Below, in pieces: positions 13,201-28,000 of a stretch of DNA of 64,000 nt (positions are counted from its first letter, which is position 1; every line of letters starts with the position of its first letter). The stretch comes from Bimastos eiseni (taxonomy: Eukaryota > Annelida > Clitellata > Crassiclitellata > Lumbricidae). The notes below the pieces were generated by a model, which saw only the letters and a program-made list of their open reading frames with translations, searched no databases and was not told the origin of the DNA. Position numbers and translations under genes: made by a program. The stretch is from positions 6,682,641 through 6,746,640 of the forward strand of contig OY365822.1 of the NCBI GenBank assembly GCA_959347315.1. Direction: 5' to 3'.

Positions 13201-16200
13201 TGATGATGATGATGACAAAAGCAATAATGATGGTGAACTGTTTAGGCATCTCCAACGCCTCGACCTCCGCAGCACTTCTCCTCGGCGTTGCAGGATCCCT
13301 CTTCCACCGCTCATCTTTATCAGCAGCAGCAGCCTGCTGTCCTGCCTCCATCGGTCAAGCACCTGCCGCAGTCTCCGTCGGCGCGAGGAACGCCACCGTC
13401 GCCGATGCAAATCGCCTCCAAGAAGCCCTCTCCCTCGGCAAGGGGTGCGCCCGTCGCACCCGCAGCGGCGACCGCACCTGGCGTACCATCGCCTAAGGTG
13501 ACGCCAACAGTTGAGTGATGCCCTCCCAGACCGTCTGTCTGTCTTTGTGGGTGCTCTGTCTTTGTCCCTGTCTCTCTTTGTCTTTGTCCCTGTCTCTCTT
13601 TGTCTTTGTCCCTGTCTCTCTTTGTCTTTGTCCCTGTCTCTCTTTGTCTTTGTCCCTGTCTCTCTTTGTCTTTGTCCCTGTCTCTCTTTGTCTTTGTCCC
13701 TGTCTCTCTTTGTCTTTGTCTCTGTGCTTTTCTGTTCGTCTCGTCTTACTGGCTTGGTATATCCGTCCAGCTGTCTCCTTGTGTGTGTCCGTCCGTCCGT
13801 CTGTGTGTCTGTCTGTCTCTAAAACCAAGAAAAGATGAGGTTTTTCTATTAAAACCCACTCTGCATGCATACACACATACAAGTATTTTTGCATGCGCAC
13901 ACGAATAATATCTAATATCTCTGGGCTTGAGACGACCATTATCCAAATTTTGTGTTGAACCAGGATATTGTTGTAATGATAGGTCAAGTGATGTCTTAAA
14001 ACAAAATATTATTAGGAGCACAATGAATGTGTTTGGAAGATTTGAACCTCAGGAGGTTATTTTTTAATTAGTTTATGCATCAACTCTGGTAACACTATTT
14101 ACCTCATAAGTTACTTTAACAGATAAACCTTTTCAAAGAATGAACATTAGTAGTAGGCTCAGTTTAATGACACTGTGTAATTATAAAGATCATTAGCGTC
14201 GCCCTCCTCATTTATCTAGGCTTGGGACTGGCACTGTCAGAGTGCTAACAGTGATGGGGTTGAAGACAGAAGATACCATGGGATCGGTTTGTAAAGATGG
14301 GGTGTAACTCCAGTTGGACTAGTGCATCTTTGGAGAGATGAAGAACTGCCATATTTGTCCAGTCTTATAAATGGAATAAATAACCTGAATAAATAATATA
14401 AAAACGAATTAATCTTCATTTATTCATTTGCATATTCAGGTTGCTGATCTTGGTGAATGGGAATTCGAAGAAATCACACTGGAACGAGTAAGTGACCTGT
14501 TGCAGCCTTTTGGCATTTTGTTCATCAAGATTTCCTCATTTTTAAAGATTTTTGTTTTTGTGTAGAGGTTTTTTGTGTATTATACAGAGATTTCTGGTTT
14601 AAAATTGAGAGATTTCTGTTTTCATGTCAAAATTTCTGTTTTTGTGTTTCCACAGAGTACAAGTTTCTATTTTTATTTAGACATTTCTGTTTTTATGTAT
14701 ATATTTCTGTTTTTGTGTAGTAATTTATGTTTTTATATTTTTTATGGTGCTCTTATTTCCATTCACAATTGGTTATTGTATAGCAATGCATTGAGATTTC
14801 CGTAGTTTTGTAGTAATACTGCTATCTAATATCCAGTGATATCTTTTTATGTAATAACACTGCTATGTTATTCCCATTGAGATCCCTGCCTTTGTGAATA
14901 GTGCTGCCATCTAACGTGTGTTGCATTGACAATGGTGTGAATTGAGCGAGCGCTGAGCAATTGCTCGAGGTCTTGAATTATTGATCTTGTTTGCATCTGG
15001 TCAATTCACACACAGAGTGCTTATAACCTGATAGAATGTGGTCAGATGCTAATACTTTTACTATGTTATTTGTTAAGCGCCAAAGATCGAGCACTAATCG
15101 ATGGTGCTGAGCGAGTGGGCGAACGACTCGCTCGAGGTCCCTGCACATTAACCATCTCAGGAAGTAGGGATGAACCAAAACTCGGTTGGAAACTTGGCAA
15201 AGTCCAATTTTCTTGAGATATATATATATATATATATATATATTTATTTATATACATATATATGCATCCAAGGGATATTCTGACTGAAACACCGACACTC
15301 CAACAGAAATTCTCCAGAAGAGTTACCTCCCCTATGTTGTCTAGGGGCCTTGAGTCAGTCCCCTCCCTCGTTATCACGTCTTCCCACTGACATTGGACTA
15401 CAGTGTACTCATTATAGATGAGCTGGCAATGTGTGAAGGTGGAGCGAAAGTCTCCAGCCAAATTTCTTCCCTGGCGGGACTTCTTACCCCCATCGACCTC
15501 TCGATCTACTGTCCAGCAAGCTTGACACTGCACCTCAGATGGGATTGTAGATCTTGCAATTGCTGTTTTTAGGGAGGCACTGGGCTGGGGTTTAGCATCG
15601 CTGGTGGCAGAGACATCCCTCACGTCGGAGACGACTCGAGCATCTACATCACGAAGATCATCGACAACCGTGCGGCAGCCATCGACGGAAGACTTAAGTG
15701 AGTATCCCACAGTATGCGCACACACGCCAGTTGGGTACTGAATGCCTTTCCTACGCTACTTTGTCTTTTTGCACTGGATTCCTGTACAGCTAAGGTTTTT
15801 TGTTCAGATTAGGACTGCAGGTCTATTGAACTTTAAATTCTTACCAGTGCTTAACATTTGGGTATTGAATGCCCTTCATATGCTCCTTTGGCTTTTTGCA
15901 GTGACTTCCTATAAAGCTAGGGATTTGTTTCAGCTTAGGGCTCTGAGTTTATTGAAATTTAACTCAGGGCCAGTGGCTCAACAACGCCTCAAATCAGTTC
16001 TTATTCTTCAGTGCAGCACGATAATCGCTGGACCACCGCTGCCCCAGAACTGTGCTATCATTGCTATGCTACATGTCTAGATAGCTACATACATACATAC
16101 AGCACACAGTGCGTACATGGATTTGGGAATACACGTACACTTATAAAGCACCATTTCCTATATAATATTTGTACTGTTTCGTCGCATCCAAGTGTATTAT

Positions 16201-19200
16201 CTATTGTTTGTAGATTGAACGACATCATCGTATCCGTGAATGGTGTTACAACAGTCGACGTGACCCATGCCGATGCAGTTGAGGCTCTGAAGCGAGCAGG
16301 CAACACCGTCTGTCTTGTAAGCCACATTAGGCTAGATTTCATTACAATGCGGTTATAATAGGTCTGCTCTGGTTAGCAGCAGGGATTTGTGATGGCTGCA
16401 ATAGAGGTAGGTACTGGTAACCTGTGGAGTGGAATAGGTATGTTGAAATTACCTGCTGGGTGAAAAGAGGTATCTGTTCAGTAGCTGACGGGTTGTAGTC
16501 GGTGCAGGAAAGAAATATCTAGTTACGTGTGGCACAGTGGCTGATTGGTTAGAGCCGTCGGCCCGTAATGCTCAGTGGGCGCTGAGTGAGCGGATTCGAC
16601 TCTCGACCGAGACGTCACTGTGTAGAGACCTTGAGCAAGTCCTTCGCACACAATTGCTCTGCAGTACAACGGCAGTTGTGCGTGTGTCGAGGCATGTGTG
16701 CACTTCTGAACTTAACTGTAAGAAGGGCTATATCAAATAACAGCTGTATTGCATTATATTGTATTACAGTAAGAGTTTGAAAGACTGGCTCCTCTTTACG
16801 GGCTGCTTGTTGAGACATCTGTGTCAGCTTGAGCCTAGTGCTAACCCAATTTAGAGGTGAATGCAGTCCTTTAAGGAGCGTGAGTACCATCTTTCACTCA
16901 TTGGGATATTCCTTCAATTAGCAGGCTACCATTGCTTAAATCTTTCACTTAGCACGTTGCAATTACTTATCTCTTTGACATGGCAAGCTACCATTACTTC
17001 CTCTTTCACTAAGCATCGTTCAGAAAGAAACTGCTTTGTACCAAGTGCACTCAGTTGGCTACTGCTAGTTACCTTGTGAATTGCACCTTTTTATGGCACT
17101 CGTGAGTAGGTTGGCTTTCTGTATTCTGCTTGAGAGCTGCAATATAGAAATGGGGCCTCGACTACCTCATTTATTCAACAGACCGTTACCATTTGCCATT
17201 TGCACCTCTGTGGGCCAACCATCAAGTTTTTTTCTTTAGCCATGGCTGGGCTGGGAGCACTCCTGAGTAGGGTCTTGAAAGGTTGTTATGTAAATGCTCA
17301 GAATGAATTTCTTATAAACTTTACTGATGTTGCAGGTTGTGAAAAGGAAGAAAGTGCTCAAGAATAACGTGATGCTGTTGGATTTGGTGAAGAAAAGCAA
17401 AGGTGAGTGGAACATTTGACAGCCTTTGCCTTAGCATGCATGCTGAGTATCGATTGGCAATGAGCAGTTGTATATTGGATAGGGTTTGTATGAAGGTCCA
17501 TACACGGAGAGCATTTGAGGAGAGGTCTGACCCTTTCGTCATCCTTTAATGACGAAAGGGTAATGAAAGCAACACATCTCGACTGGGAAGTCAACACACC
17601 TCGACTGGGAAGCCAACACGTCTCGACTGAAAAGCCATACACATCTCGACTGGGAAGCCATACACATCTCGACTGGAAAGCCATACATATCTCGACTGGG
17701 AAGCCAACACATTTTGACTGGAAACCCAACACATTTCGACTAGGAAGCCAACACATCTCACCTGGGAAGCCATACACATCTCGCGTGGAAAGCCATACAC
17801 ATCTCGACTGGGAAGCCATACACATCTCGCGTGGAAAGCCATACACATCTCGACTGGGAAGCCATACACATCTCGACTGGGAAGCCAGTGCGATTACTTG
17901 TGTACAATACATATGTTCATAGAGTATTTAGGATAAGGTGTCCAGTGCCTTTTAAGCACCTCTTGAAATGTAGGTTAGCATGTGATCATCTGATTTATAT
18001 TTTGAGCAAGGCATACCATGCCATTCATTGGCATATTGCACCTCCACTTACGTTGCCTTAAGGTATTTTACCGTGCATTACCTTATGTGCCATAACTTAC
18101 CTTATCTGAACTTACCTTACTTACCATGTCTGTGTATATGTGTATTTTAGGTCTTGGGTTCAGCATTGCAGGGGGCATTGGGAACCAACATGTCCCAGGG
18201 GATGACGGCATCTACGTGACGCGGATTATTGAAGGGGGTGCCGCACAGGTCGATGGCACCCTGGCTGTCGGGGACAAACTGCTTGCTGTTAGTAAATCAG
18301 CCTGTTTATTAATGTTACCTATTAAAATGCTACCTGCTAATGTTACCTATTGATGTTACCTATCGATGTTACCTATTGATTTTACCTATTAGTGTTACCT
18401 ATTGATGTTGCCTATTAAAATGTTACCTAATAATGTTACCTATTATTGTTACCTATTAATGTTACCCATTAATGTTACCTACACTGCTTCACGTTTAATT
18501 GCGTTGTTTTATCTGTTCTTACCTTCCTGTTTACCTTATGTTATTTGTCTGTCCTTACGTTTACTTACATTTTCTGAACCAGGTGAATGAGATGAGCCTT
18601 GAGAATGTGAGCCATGAGGAGGCCGTTGCAGCACTCAAAGCGACACAGGAATACGTGCGTTTGGTCATTGCGAAGCCTCTGTTTAAGATCGACTCGGTCT
18701 CGTCGCCAGACAGGACTCTGCCAGGTATGTCTCCACTTCTGTTATCGATCGTAACTCTTATTGTCTTCAGCTTTATATGCATCGTTAACGTTGTTATTAT
18801 CATTTTCACATTATTATCACCAACTCTATCATTAACATTATATATATGATAATTGAGGAAAACGTCATATATATATATATATATATATAATGGCATTTGA
18901 ATCTAATCTGCTGATATCTCTGATGTCATCATCAGAATTTGTATATATTATCAATTGATTAATTGTCATTCTCATCATCTTCTTCCTTTGTTGATTCTCA
19001 TGATTGACATCGACATTCTCTGGGGCCTTGAACAATAGGACAGATGGACGTCTTGCAGGCTGCCAGATGGTTCAATTCAACTCCTGTTAAACTTGTTATC
19101 ATCTGTTATGACTCTATCATGTAATTAGTCGTGCTGCATACTTGTCAATTTGAATTTATTAATGAATGTTATTAGTGTTATTGTTAAATTTTAATTAACA

Positions 19201-21569
19201 TCACTATGTGAGAGCTGTCAATTGAAGGCCAAGCGTCTGTTCGTGTGTTTTCGGTCTAGTTCTGCAGAACAACTTTGTTGACGGCAGCCTGCCTGTCACT
19301 CCTCAGCACGGCACTCCTCACTCCATTCATGCAGCTCCCCCTGCAGCACAACCCGCCCAGGGCACGATCGGATACCCAAACAACACATTCGCGTCTCTGC
19401 CTCGTGCGGAAAACTCTGTCAGGTATCAAGCTATACAGAGATTTATTCAGTGGGTAATATTAATGGCTAATTTATATAGTGCCAATTCAAGCGAGGCTCA
19501 TCAGTGGGATGGTGTGGTGAATATGGTGATTCTAGTTGGACCCCCCCATAAAAGGGGAAACTGTAACTACATAAATGTGCACACCCCTCCCTTTCCACAA
19601 GTCCCCACTTAGAAGAAGATCGCCGCAGGAAGATCACTTATGATGACTTCTTGCCAAGAGGCCTTTGCAAATGTAGGACATGGTAGAAATTGGTTACTGT
19701 GCCCACTTGTGATGTAATGTAGTCGAGCATTTATATGGCGCCCCTTCAGGATATGTATTCAGAGTCACTCTCTGCACTAGCCTAGATGATGTTGTAATCC
19801 GAAGAATGCGGTTCGAACCGCAGGCAAGACATTACCGTGTAGGAGCCTTGAACAAGTCCTTCACCCGCAGTTGCTAATCTTCAAGGATTGAAGCTTATTC
19901 GTTAGGTAATAGCACTTAACACCCAAGGCAGTTACTGTGTAGGGACATTGAGCAAGTCCTTCACTGAAAGTTTCTCAGTGACATCAATGTTCTGTGCTAA
20001 GGTCCTGTACACTTCTTAGCTTTGGAAGTAGAGTAATATGTCAAACTATATTGTATTATACACTACAATACAGCTGAAATTTGATACCGCCCTTCTTCCA
20101 ACATTATTTGCTTGGAAGTGCACACACGCCTCGACGACCCAACTGAAGTTGTAATCAAGAGCAATTGTATGCGAAGGACTTGCTCAAGGTCCCCACAAAG
20201 TGATGCCTCTGACGAGGGTCGAACCCGCACACTCAGCGCACACTGAGCATTACGGGCTGACTGCTCTAACCAATCGGCCGCTGTGCCACACATTCATGCT
20301 TAGTAATAATAATGATGATGATGATAATAATAATAATAATACCAGTTGTTAAATTGTTAAATAATACTTGTAGTTATAGCAATTGTTCCATTGCATCCTA
20401 ATGTCATTGTCGTGCACCAGAATGAGATATCCTAAGATGTCTTTTGTTGTCGTTCTATTTGCATCGTTCAGGGAGCCACGGAAGGTGCTGCTGAAGAAGG
20501 GAACGAGTGGCCTCGGCTTCAACATCGTTGGCGGAGAGGATGGAGAGGGCATTTTCGTCTCGTTCATTCTTCCAGGAGGTGCTGCCGACCTCAGCGGGGA
20601 ACTCAAGCGGGGTGACCAGCTGCTCATGGTAGGTTTCGCTTCATTTAGTCATGTGAGGGGCTGTCTGTTTAGTATGTATGCAGAAATACAGGCAAATTGA
20701 CCCGTCTTCCTCTCTGCAAGCATGTGTCTTTTTATACACCCCACCTTAGTGTGTATGCTTGATGCATACCATCCCCAAATCATGTACAACCGTGGCTCGT
20801 ACGAAACTGCTTGGTGACAGTGTAGAAACGTTTAAAGGTGCAATATGACTTTCTTACTGTTTGATTGATTGATTGGTTGGTTGATTGGTTGATTGAGTGA
20901 GTGATTGATTAATTGTTGTGCATGTACATTTTACAACTTGTCAATAAAATTTAATGTAATGGCTCAAGTTCACGATCTTTTGATTACAGACTTTGTGTAC
21001 CTAGCCCGAGGTGTACATATCTTACATTTCTTCCTTTTTCTCGATAATGCAGCATTTTTATGGTGCCTGTCCTTTTATGGTGTCGAATGATGTCCCTACC
21101 TGACCTCATTGTTGATTGGTCCACAGGTGAACGATGTTGATATTCGATTGGCAACACACGAACAGGCAGCAATTGCGTTGAAGAGCGCAGGGGACAATGT
21201 GGAGATAACTGCCCTCTACAGACCGGAAGGTATTACTTATGAATTAATTATAAATCTGCATACATTTAAACAACAGGTCATGATGTTGTTGTTACTAATA
21301 TTATTAATATTATTGCTATTATTATTATTATTATTCTTATTATTCTTGTACAGGTTGAGACAGGTTTCTGACCCTGGCGAGCAGGAAGATGGTGGCCGCG
21401 GGGTTCACCAACCCCTCTACTGGGTGTCCCAGGTGTTCCCCGAGCCAATGGCGAAGGTTTCGAGTCGGTAGCTCTAAAACTGTGCAAATGCATAGCCGGA
21501 CAGAGACGCACACATACACACATAGAATCTTGTCTTTATCTATATAGATTTTTATTATTCTTCTTCTTC

Positions 21570-21604
<35 letters not shown>

Positions 21605-24600
21605 GTAATAACAACAGGGTGAACAATATAGCATATAGTGATGTTGACGAACAGCAAATGGCGCTCCATATTATTATTATTATTATTATTATCATGTTTA
21701 TTATTATCATTATTATTATCGTTATTATTATTATCGTTGTTATTATCATTATAATAATTTTTATTTATTTATCATTAGTACTACTATTTTCTTCTGTCAG
21801 TATTATTTAATTTTTTTAATATGGCTGTCTGAAGGCTCAGAAGAAGCTTGAATCATCAGTGTTTTCAGGATCTCTGGAGAAGTTTTTCTTGTATGTACAG
21901 AGCTTGCATATGTATTGCTTTTCGAATTCCTGTCGATGTGCACTGTGGAATTTCCCATTGTGTTATTTTTAGAATACAGTCGCTTTGAGGCTAAAATCCA
22001 TGAATTACGCGAGCAGATGATGAATACGAGCACAGGAAGCCTAAGAACTACTCAGAAGAAAATGCTCTACGTTAGGTACTCGTTGATTAATTAATTAATT
22101 AATTCATTCATTCATTTTATTAGCAATTTTATTACTGCTGTAAATTATTTTATTTTTCTGTACTTGTTGATTATTTATCATTTAAGGGTAATTTATTGAA
22201 CTAGTTAATTATTTAATGGCAGCCGTTTAGTATTGTAATAGCAAGTCATCATGAATATTGAATTTAATATTTACATTAGTTACTCAGGATTAGGGTTCAG
22301 GCTGTTGTTAGAATCCAGACGGTCTTCTGTTGTGGAGTGTATTTTCCTGACAGTTTTACATGATTTGTCGAGTTTTGAACCTCTGCATCATTATTATTAT
22401 TATTGTTATTACTATCCTTATTATTATCATTATTATTATCATTATAATAATTTTTATTCATTTATTATTAATACTACTATTTGCTTATGTCAGTCATTGC
22501 TGTTGCTTTCCAGGGCTTTGTTTGACTATGATCCGTCAAAGGACAGCGGCCTGCCTGGCCGGGGACTGAGCTTTCACTACGGGGACATCTTGCACGTAAC
22601 AAACGCCAGCGACGATGAATGGTGGCAGGCAAAGAAACTGATTCCGGAATCAGAGGAGGAAGGATTTGGAATCATACCTAGCAAAAAGAGGTATAAATGT
22701 CATGTAGTGGGATCTCTAATTCGGTCTGATTCAGAAAAGGATTTAGAATTATACCTAGCAAAATGAGGTATTTGATTAAGTGGGATATCTAATTGGTTCT
22801 GTTTGACGTATATATAAAATTCATATCAACAAAACTTTTTGTCTGTCTTGTCTTAACCTTTTGATAATGAGCCTCATAGGTTTTCCAATTCATTTTAGTA
22901 CATGCTTATCGTTTGAGGGTTAAGTTGCTGTTGTTGGTCCACCTATTGGCATGGGAATATGAGTTCCATATGGGTTATATGGGTACCATTTGGGAATATG
23001 AGTCCCATGTGGGCATAGTTTGGCTTTGAACAACTTAACGTACTTGATCTTTATGCCTTGGCCCAACACCGGGTGTTTGCTGTTGTGGGTCGATCTACCT
23101 GTAATGACCTTCCTCCACCACTAATGGCTGAACTAATGACTGGTTTCATTCCATCGGTTTCTCGCTTTTTAAGGACGTTTCATTTTCCCCGGGGTTTTCG
23201 TGATGTTTCCTGAATAGTTATTCAGATTGTTTGACACAACCGTTTTTATCATTGTATCTGCAGGGTTGAAAGAAAGGAGAGGGCACGTCTGAAGAACGTG
23301 AAATTTATGGGGAGAGGTGGTGATGGACGATCGGTAAAGTACTTCGATTACTTATTTATTTATTTTAAAAGAATACCAATGCAGGTTACTTATTGAAAGA
23401 GTCGTCAACTGGTTTGGAGGTAAAATTGTTATCGGCAATGATGACGAGGATGTGAATGTTATTATAATGCAGTCCAACTGGATATTGATATTGCCCTCCT
23501 TTCAAATTTAAGAAGTGTACCTAAGATTGTATGACAGTCCTTCAATAGTGCTGAGCAAACTGCGTGAAGGACTTGCTCAAGGTCCTTACAGAGCAGATAG
23601 ATAATATATAAACAGCGATTGAATTGTTGGGAATCAGGAGGGTTCAACCCTCCAGTTCATTTATCAACCCTGCCAGCTAATTCTCAAAAATTACCATGGG
23701 AGTAAGCTAATTTTCAGATCAGCTTTCGGTGGCACCCACACCCTCTACAATTTAGCCCATATACCGGTTTAAGGTTTGTAAAAATTCTGGTCAGGACATC
23801 TCGACATGTGAACATTTTTCACCCCAGTTCAAATTTGACAATTCAAATCCTGAATATCTAGAAGGACATAACATCACTTGGAATAATACAAAGTAGATCA
23901 ACTGACTCGACAAATGACCGAGGACAACGGGGACCATTTATTCGTACCTATCTCCGAGCATCAGTAACTGATGATGAGGATCGTTCTGCTGTGTCTTCAG
24001 TCTCTGCCGAGCGAAAAGAAGAAGAAGAATCTGTTCGGAAAGAAGTTGTCGTTTGCGAAAGGAAAGGATCGCAGCGGAAGCGAAGACGCCCTCAATGTTG
24101 ACGAACGTAAGAATTACAAGCATTTATGCATCGTTTTTCGGTTGTTTGCTTATCTCGTTATGTTCGCAGAAATGTCATGTTCAGTCTCTTTGTGAATGCT
24201 GGGCATCGATAGGTCAAGGATACTAAGCAATTGTGTATTAATTCAGAACTGACTTTTTAAAATTCAGAATCTGCTGATCCCTTATAATGTGATAATAATA
24301 ATATTAATAATAATAATAAATATAATAATTATCATAATAATAAAAATAATATTATTGATGGTGATAGTGATAATTATAATGCTAATAATAATAATAATAA
24401 TAATGCTTATAATGATAATTATATAATAATAATATTGCTAATATTAATAATGCTAATAATATTGCTAATATTAATAATGCTAATAATATTGCTAATATTA
24501 ATAATGCTAATAATATTAATAATGCTAATAATAATAATGATAATAATAATGATAATAATATAATTAATAAAAATAGGGATGAAGGGTGCTATCTCCAGAA

Positions 24601-24958
24601 TGATCACTCTTCTCCAAGTAGCTTCTGAAGGTCTCAGGGATTTTCTCTATTACCTTTGGCGATAAAAATAATGATGATGATACCTGTTATGCGTAATATT
24701 ACTATTTTTGTTGTAATGTAATGTAGCCATCATTATTTCTCCTGGAAGTCCCTGTTAAGACGCAGCTATCATAAGATATGTATTGGGTCAATATCTAGGA
24801 AAAACATGTCAATTGACAGTGTTCAGCAATTTAGCATTAAACTTGAGAGAAGAATTGACGGTGACTCTGTAGAACAGAGTCACGATTAACACAGTTCATA
24901 GCATCCATGTGGGTTCATATGTGACCATCCGCAAAGAGGTGAAGCCACAGCAGCTGCG

Positions 24959-25004
<46 letters not shown>

Positions 25005-28000
25005 ATTATATATATATATATATATACACACATATGTGTATATATATCGCTACACAGGACAACACGTTTCAGAAGTTTCGTTTCTGTGTCCTTTTCATTA
25101 TGGAGCGACAGTTTCTTGCGTTTGCGTGTGAATTAATTACACTTTGGTTTTTTTTCACACTTCCGGTTTTTAGTGCACACTTCTTACATTCTTATCGTGC
25201 ACATTTCTCGTTTTTCTGGATGTTGTTCGGCGAGCGCATTTATAATTTCTCTGTCGATGTTTTCTTCACATTGTTGTTTCTAGCGAGTGATGCACAGACG
25301 AGATGTAAGCTATGAGATATTTCTCTTCCTAGGTGTGTTCGTTACATAGCATGCTATGAGATATTTCTCTTCCTAGGTGTGTTCATTACATGGCATGCTA
25401 TGAGATATTTCTCTTCCTAAGTGTGTTCATTACATGGCATGCTATGAGATATTTCTCTTCCTAAGTGTGTTCATTACATGGCATGCTATGAGATATTTCT
25501 CTTCCTAAGTGTGTTCATTACATGGCATGCTATGAGATATTTCTCTTCCTAGGTGTGTTCATTACATGGCATGCTATGAGATATTTCTCTTCCTAAGTGT
25601 GTTCATTACATGGCATGCTATGAGATATTTCTCTTCCTAGATGTGTTAGTTACATGCCATGCTAGAAGATATTTCTCTTCCTAGGTGTGTTAGTTACATG
25701 CCATGCTAGAAGATATTTCTATTCCTAGGTGTGTTCATTACATGGCATGCTATGAGATATTTCTCTTCCTAGGTGTGTTCGTTACATAGCATGCTATGAG
25801 ATATTTCTCTTCCTAGGTGTGTTAGTTACATGCCATGCTAGAAGATATTTCTATTCCTAGATGTGTTCATTACATGGCATGCTATGAGATATTTCTCTTC
25901 CTAGGTGTGTTAGTTACATGCCATGCTAGAAGATATTTCTCTTCCTAGGTGTGTTCATTACATGGCATGCTATGAGATATTTCTCTTCCTAGGTGTGTTA
26001 GTTACATGCCATGCTAGAAGATATTTCTCTTCCTAGGTGTGTTCATTACATGGCATGCTGATGATTGGCAGTGCATGATAGCTGCAGTGCAGAAGCTCAA
26101 TCACTTGTCAATACCACGACTGAAGCATTCTGCTTACTTACTCAAATGTTCTAGTGTTCGGTCTCGCCTATTGTGATGATACTATTGAAGTCAGCATGAA
26201 GTGAATTTCCCTTCACAATTATGTATCTATGTATGTATCTATCATTTTATCTATGTGTATCTCTCTTTGTTTGTGAGTGTGTGTATGCATGTATGTAGCT
26301 ATATATGTGTCTATGTATTTATCTATGTATGCATGTTAATATATATGTATGTATGTATGCATGCATGCATGTATGTATGTATGTATGTATGTATGCATGT
26401 GTGTATGTATGTATGTATGCATGCATGCATGTATGTATGTATGTATGCATGCATGTATGTATGTATGCATGTATGTATGTATGTATGTATGTATGCACGC
26501 ATGTATATATGCATGCATGTATGTATGTATATATGTATGTATGTATGCATGCATGCATGTATGTATGTATGTATGCATGTATGTATGTATGTATGTATGT
26601 ATGTATGTATGTATGCATGCATGCATGTATGTATGTATGCATGTATGTATGTATGTATGTATGTATGCATGCATGTATGTATGTATGCATGTATGTATGT
26701 ATGCATGCATGTATGTATGCATGCATGCATGTATGTATGCATGCATGCATGTATGTATGTATGTATGCATGTTAATATATTTCTATCTATATATCTATGT
26801 GAGTTTTGTAGAGCACAACTCTCAGAGGTGTTGTACTAAATTTGTGCCATATTTGTTACTGCTGGTAAATAATGCGTTGAACGTTCAGCACTAAGTGCAT
26901 TAAACTGACGTTCTCTTTACTTTACCTCACAGTGGATTAATACATTACCTTCATCATCATCGCATATCCATAGCTTGCATGCTGTTTCTTCATGTGTCTA
27001 TCGACCTTACTTCCTAGAATCTGACGGTATCATCATCCAGAAGTGGCTTTCTATTGACGATGCTGTATAAAATATCTTAATTACAACTGCAATTGTAAAA
27101 GAATTTGATTGCATTGTGTTTCGTTCACGATCTTCATTGTTCATCAATTTCTGATCTTTATTGATCATCAATTTCTGATCTTTATTGATCATCAATTTCT
27201 AATCTCTATTGATCATCAATTTCTGATCTTCATTGTTCATCAATTTCTGATCTTTATTGATCATCAATTTCTGATCTTTATTGATCATCAATTTCTGATC
27301 TTTATTGACCATCAATTTCTAATCTCTATTGATCATCAATTTCTGATCTTCATTGTTCATCAATTTCTGATCTTTATTGATCATCAATTTCTAATCTCTA
27401 TTGATCATCAATTTCTTATCTTTATTGATTATCAATTTCTGATCTCTATTGATCATCAATTTTTGATCTTTATTGATCATCAATTTCTGATCTTTATTGA
27501 TCATCAATTTCTGATCTTTATTGATCATCAATTTCTGACCTTTATTGATTGTCAGTGAAACTCAATATATGTTAATTCGTGGCAATGTATGTTTCATTTA
27601 ACCATGCATGGATCACTTATGGCCGATAATTAATTATTTAAGCTAATTAGTTTGTTACCCCAGCCTCAGTCCATTGCATGACTGACATGGGAACATTGTG
27701 CATGAGCTGTTGCATCGTCTGCATGCATGTGTGCATGTGATTTGTTTAAATGCGCTGTGTCACAAGAAACATGATTTGAGAATGCCGATTCCAAAATTTA
27801 TTCAGCCCCCTTGCACTATGCACGCCATGGGGCTTCTCTGTCCACTATGAATTAGGGCATAACCGAGTAGACAATCTCCACCGAGTACCGAATCCGAGTA
27901 TTTGGATGAACTATTTGCCAGGATCCGGGTACGAACTGAATAGTAGCGGCATATCTGGCCAGCGATTACCATCCGTAGGAAAAGCGTATTTAACCTGCCA

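Noticed and set aside
13493..13987. 164-codon minus frame with [10 protein letters not shown] repeats
   Set aside because: Reverse translation of the 22-bp pyrimidine minisatellite after a DLG exon.
15066..15725. 219-codon minus-strand frame
   Set aside because: It overlaps DLG PDZ1 exon 15573-15697 antisense and passes a TA repeat; no domain or conserved feature.
26201..26894. Long Met/Tyr/Val/Cys and His/Thr/Ile open frames on both strands
   Set aside because: They are produced by the ATGT/ATGC microsatellite, which has no stop codon in these frames.
27109..27558. 149-codon frame of FLIFIDHQ repeats
   Set aside because: A 24-bp minisatellite keeps any frame open; no start context, splice site or homology.
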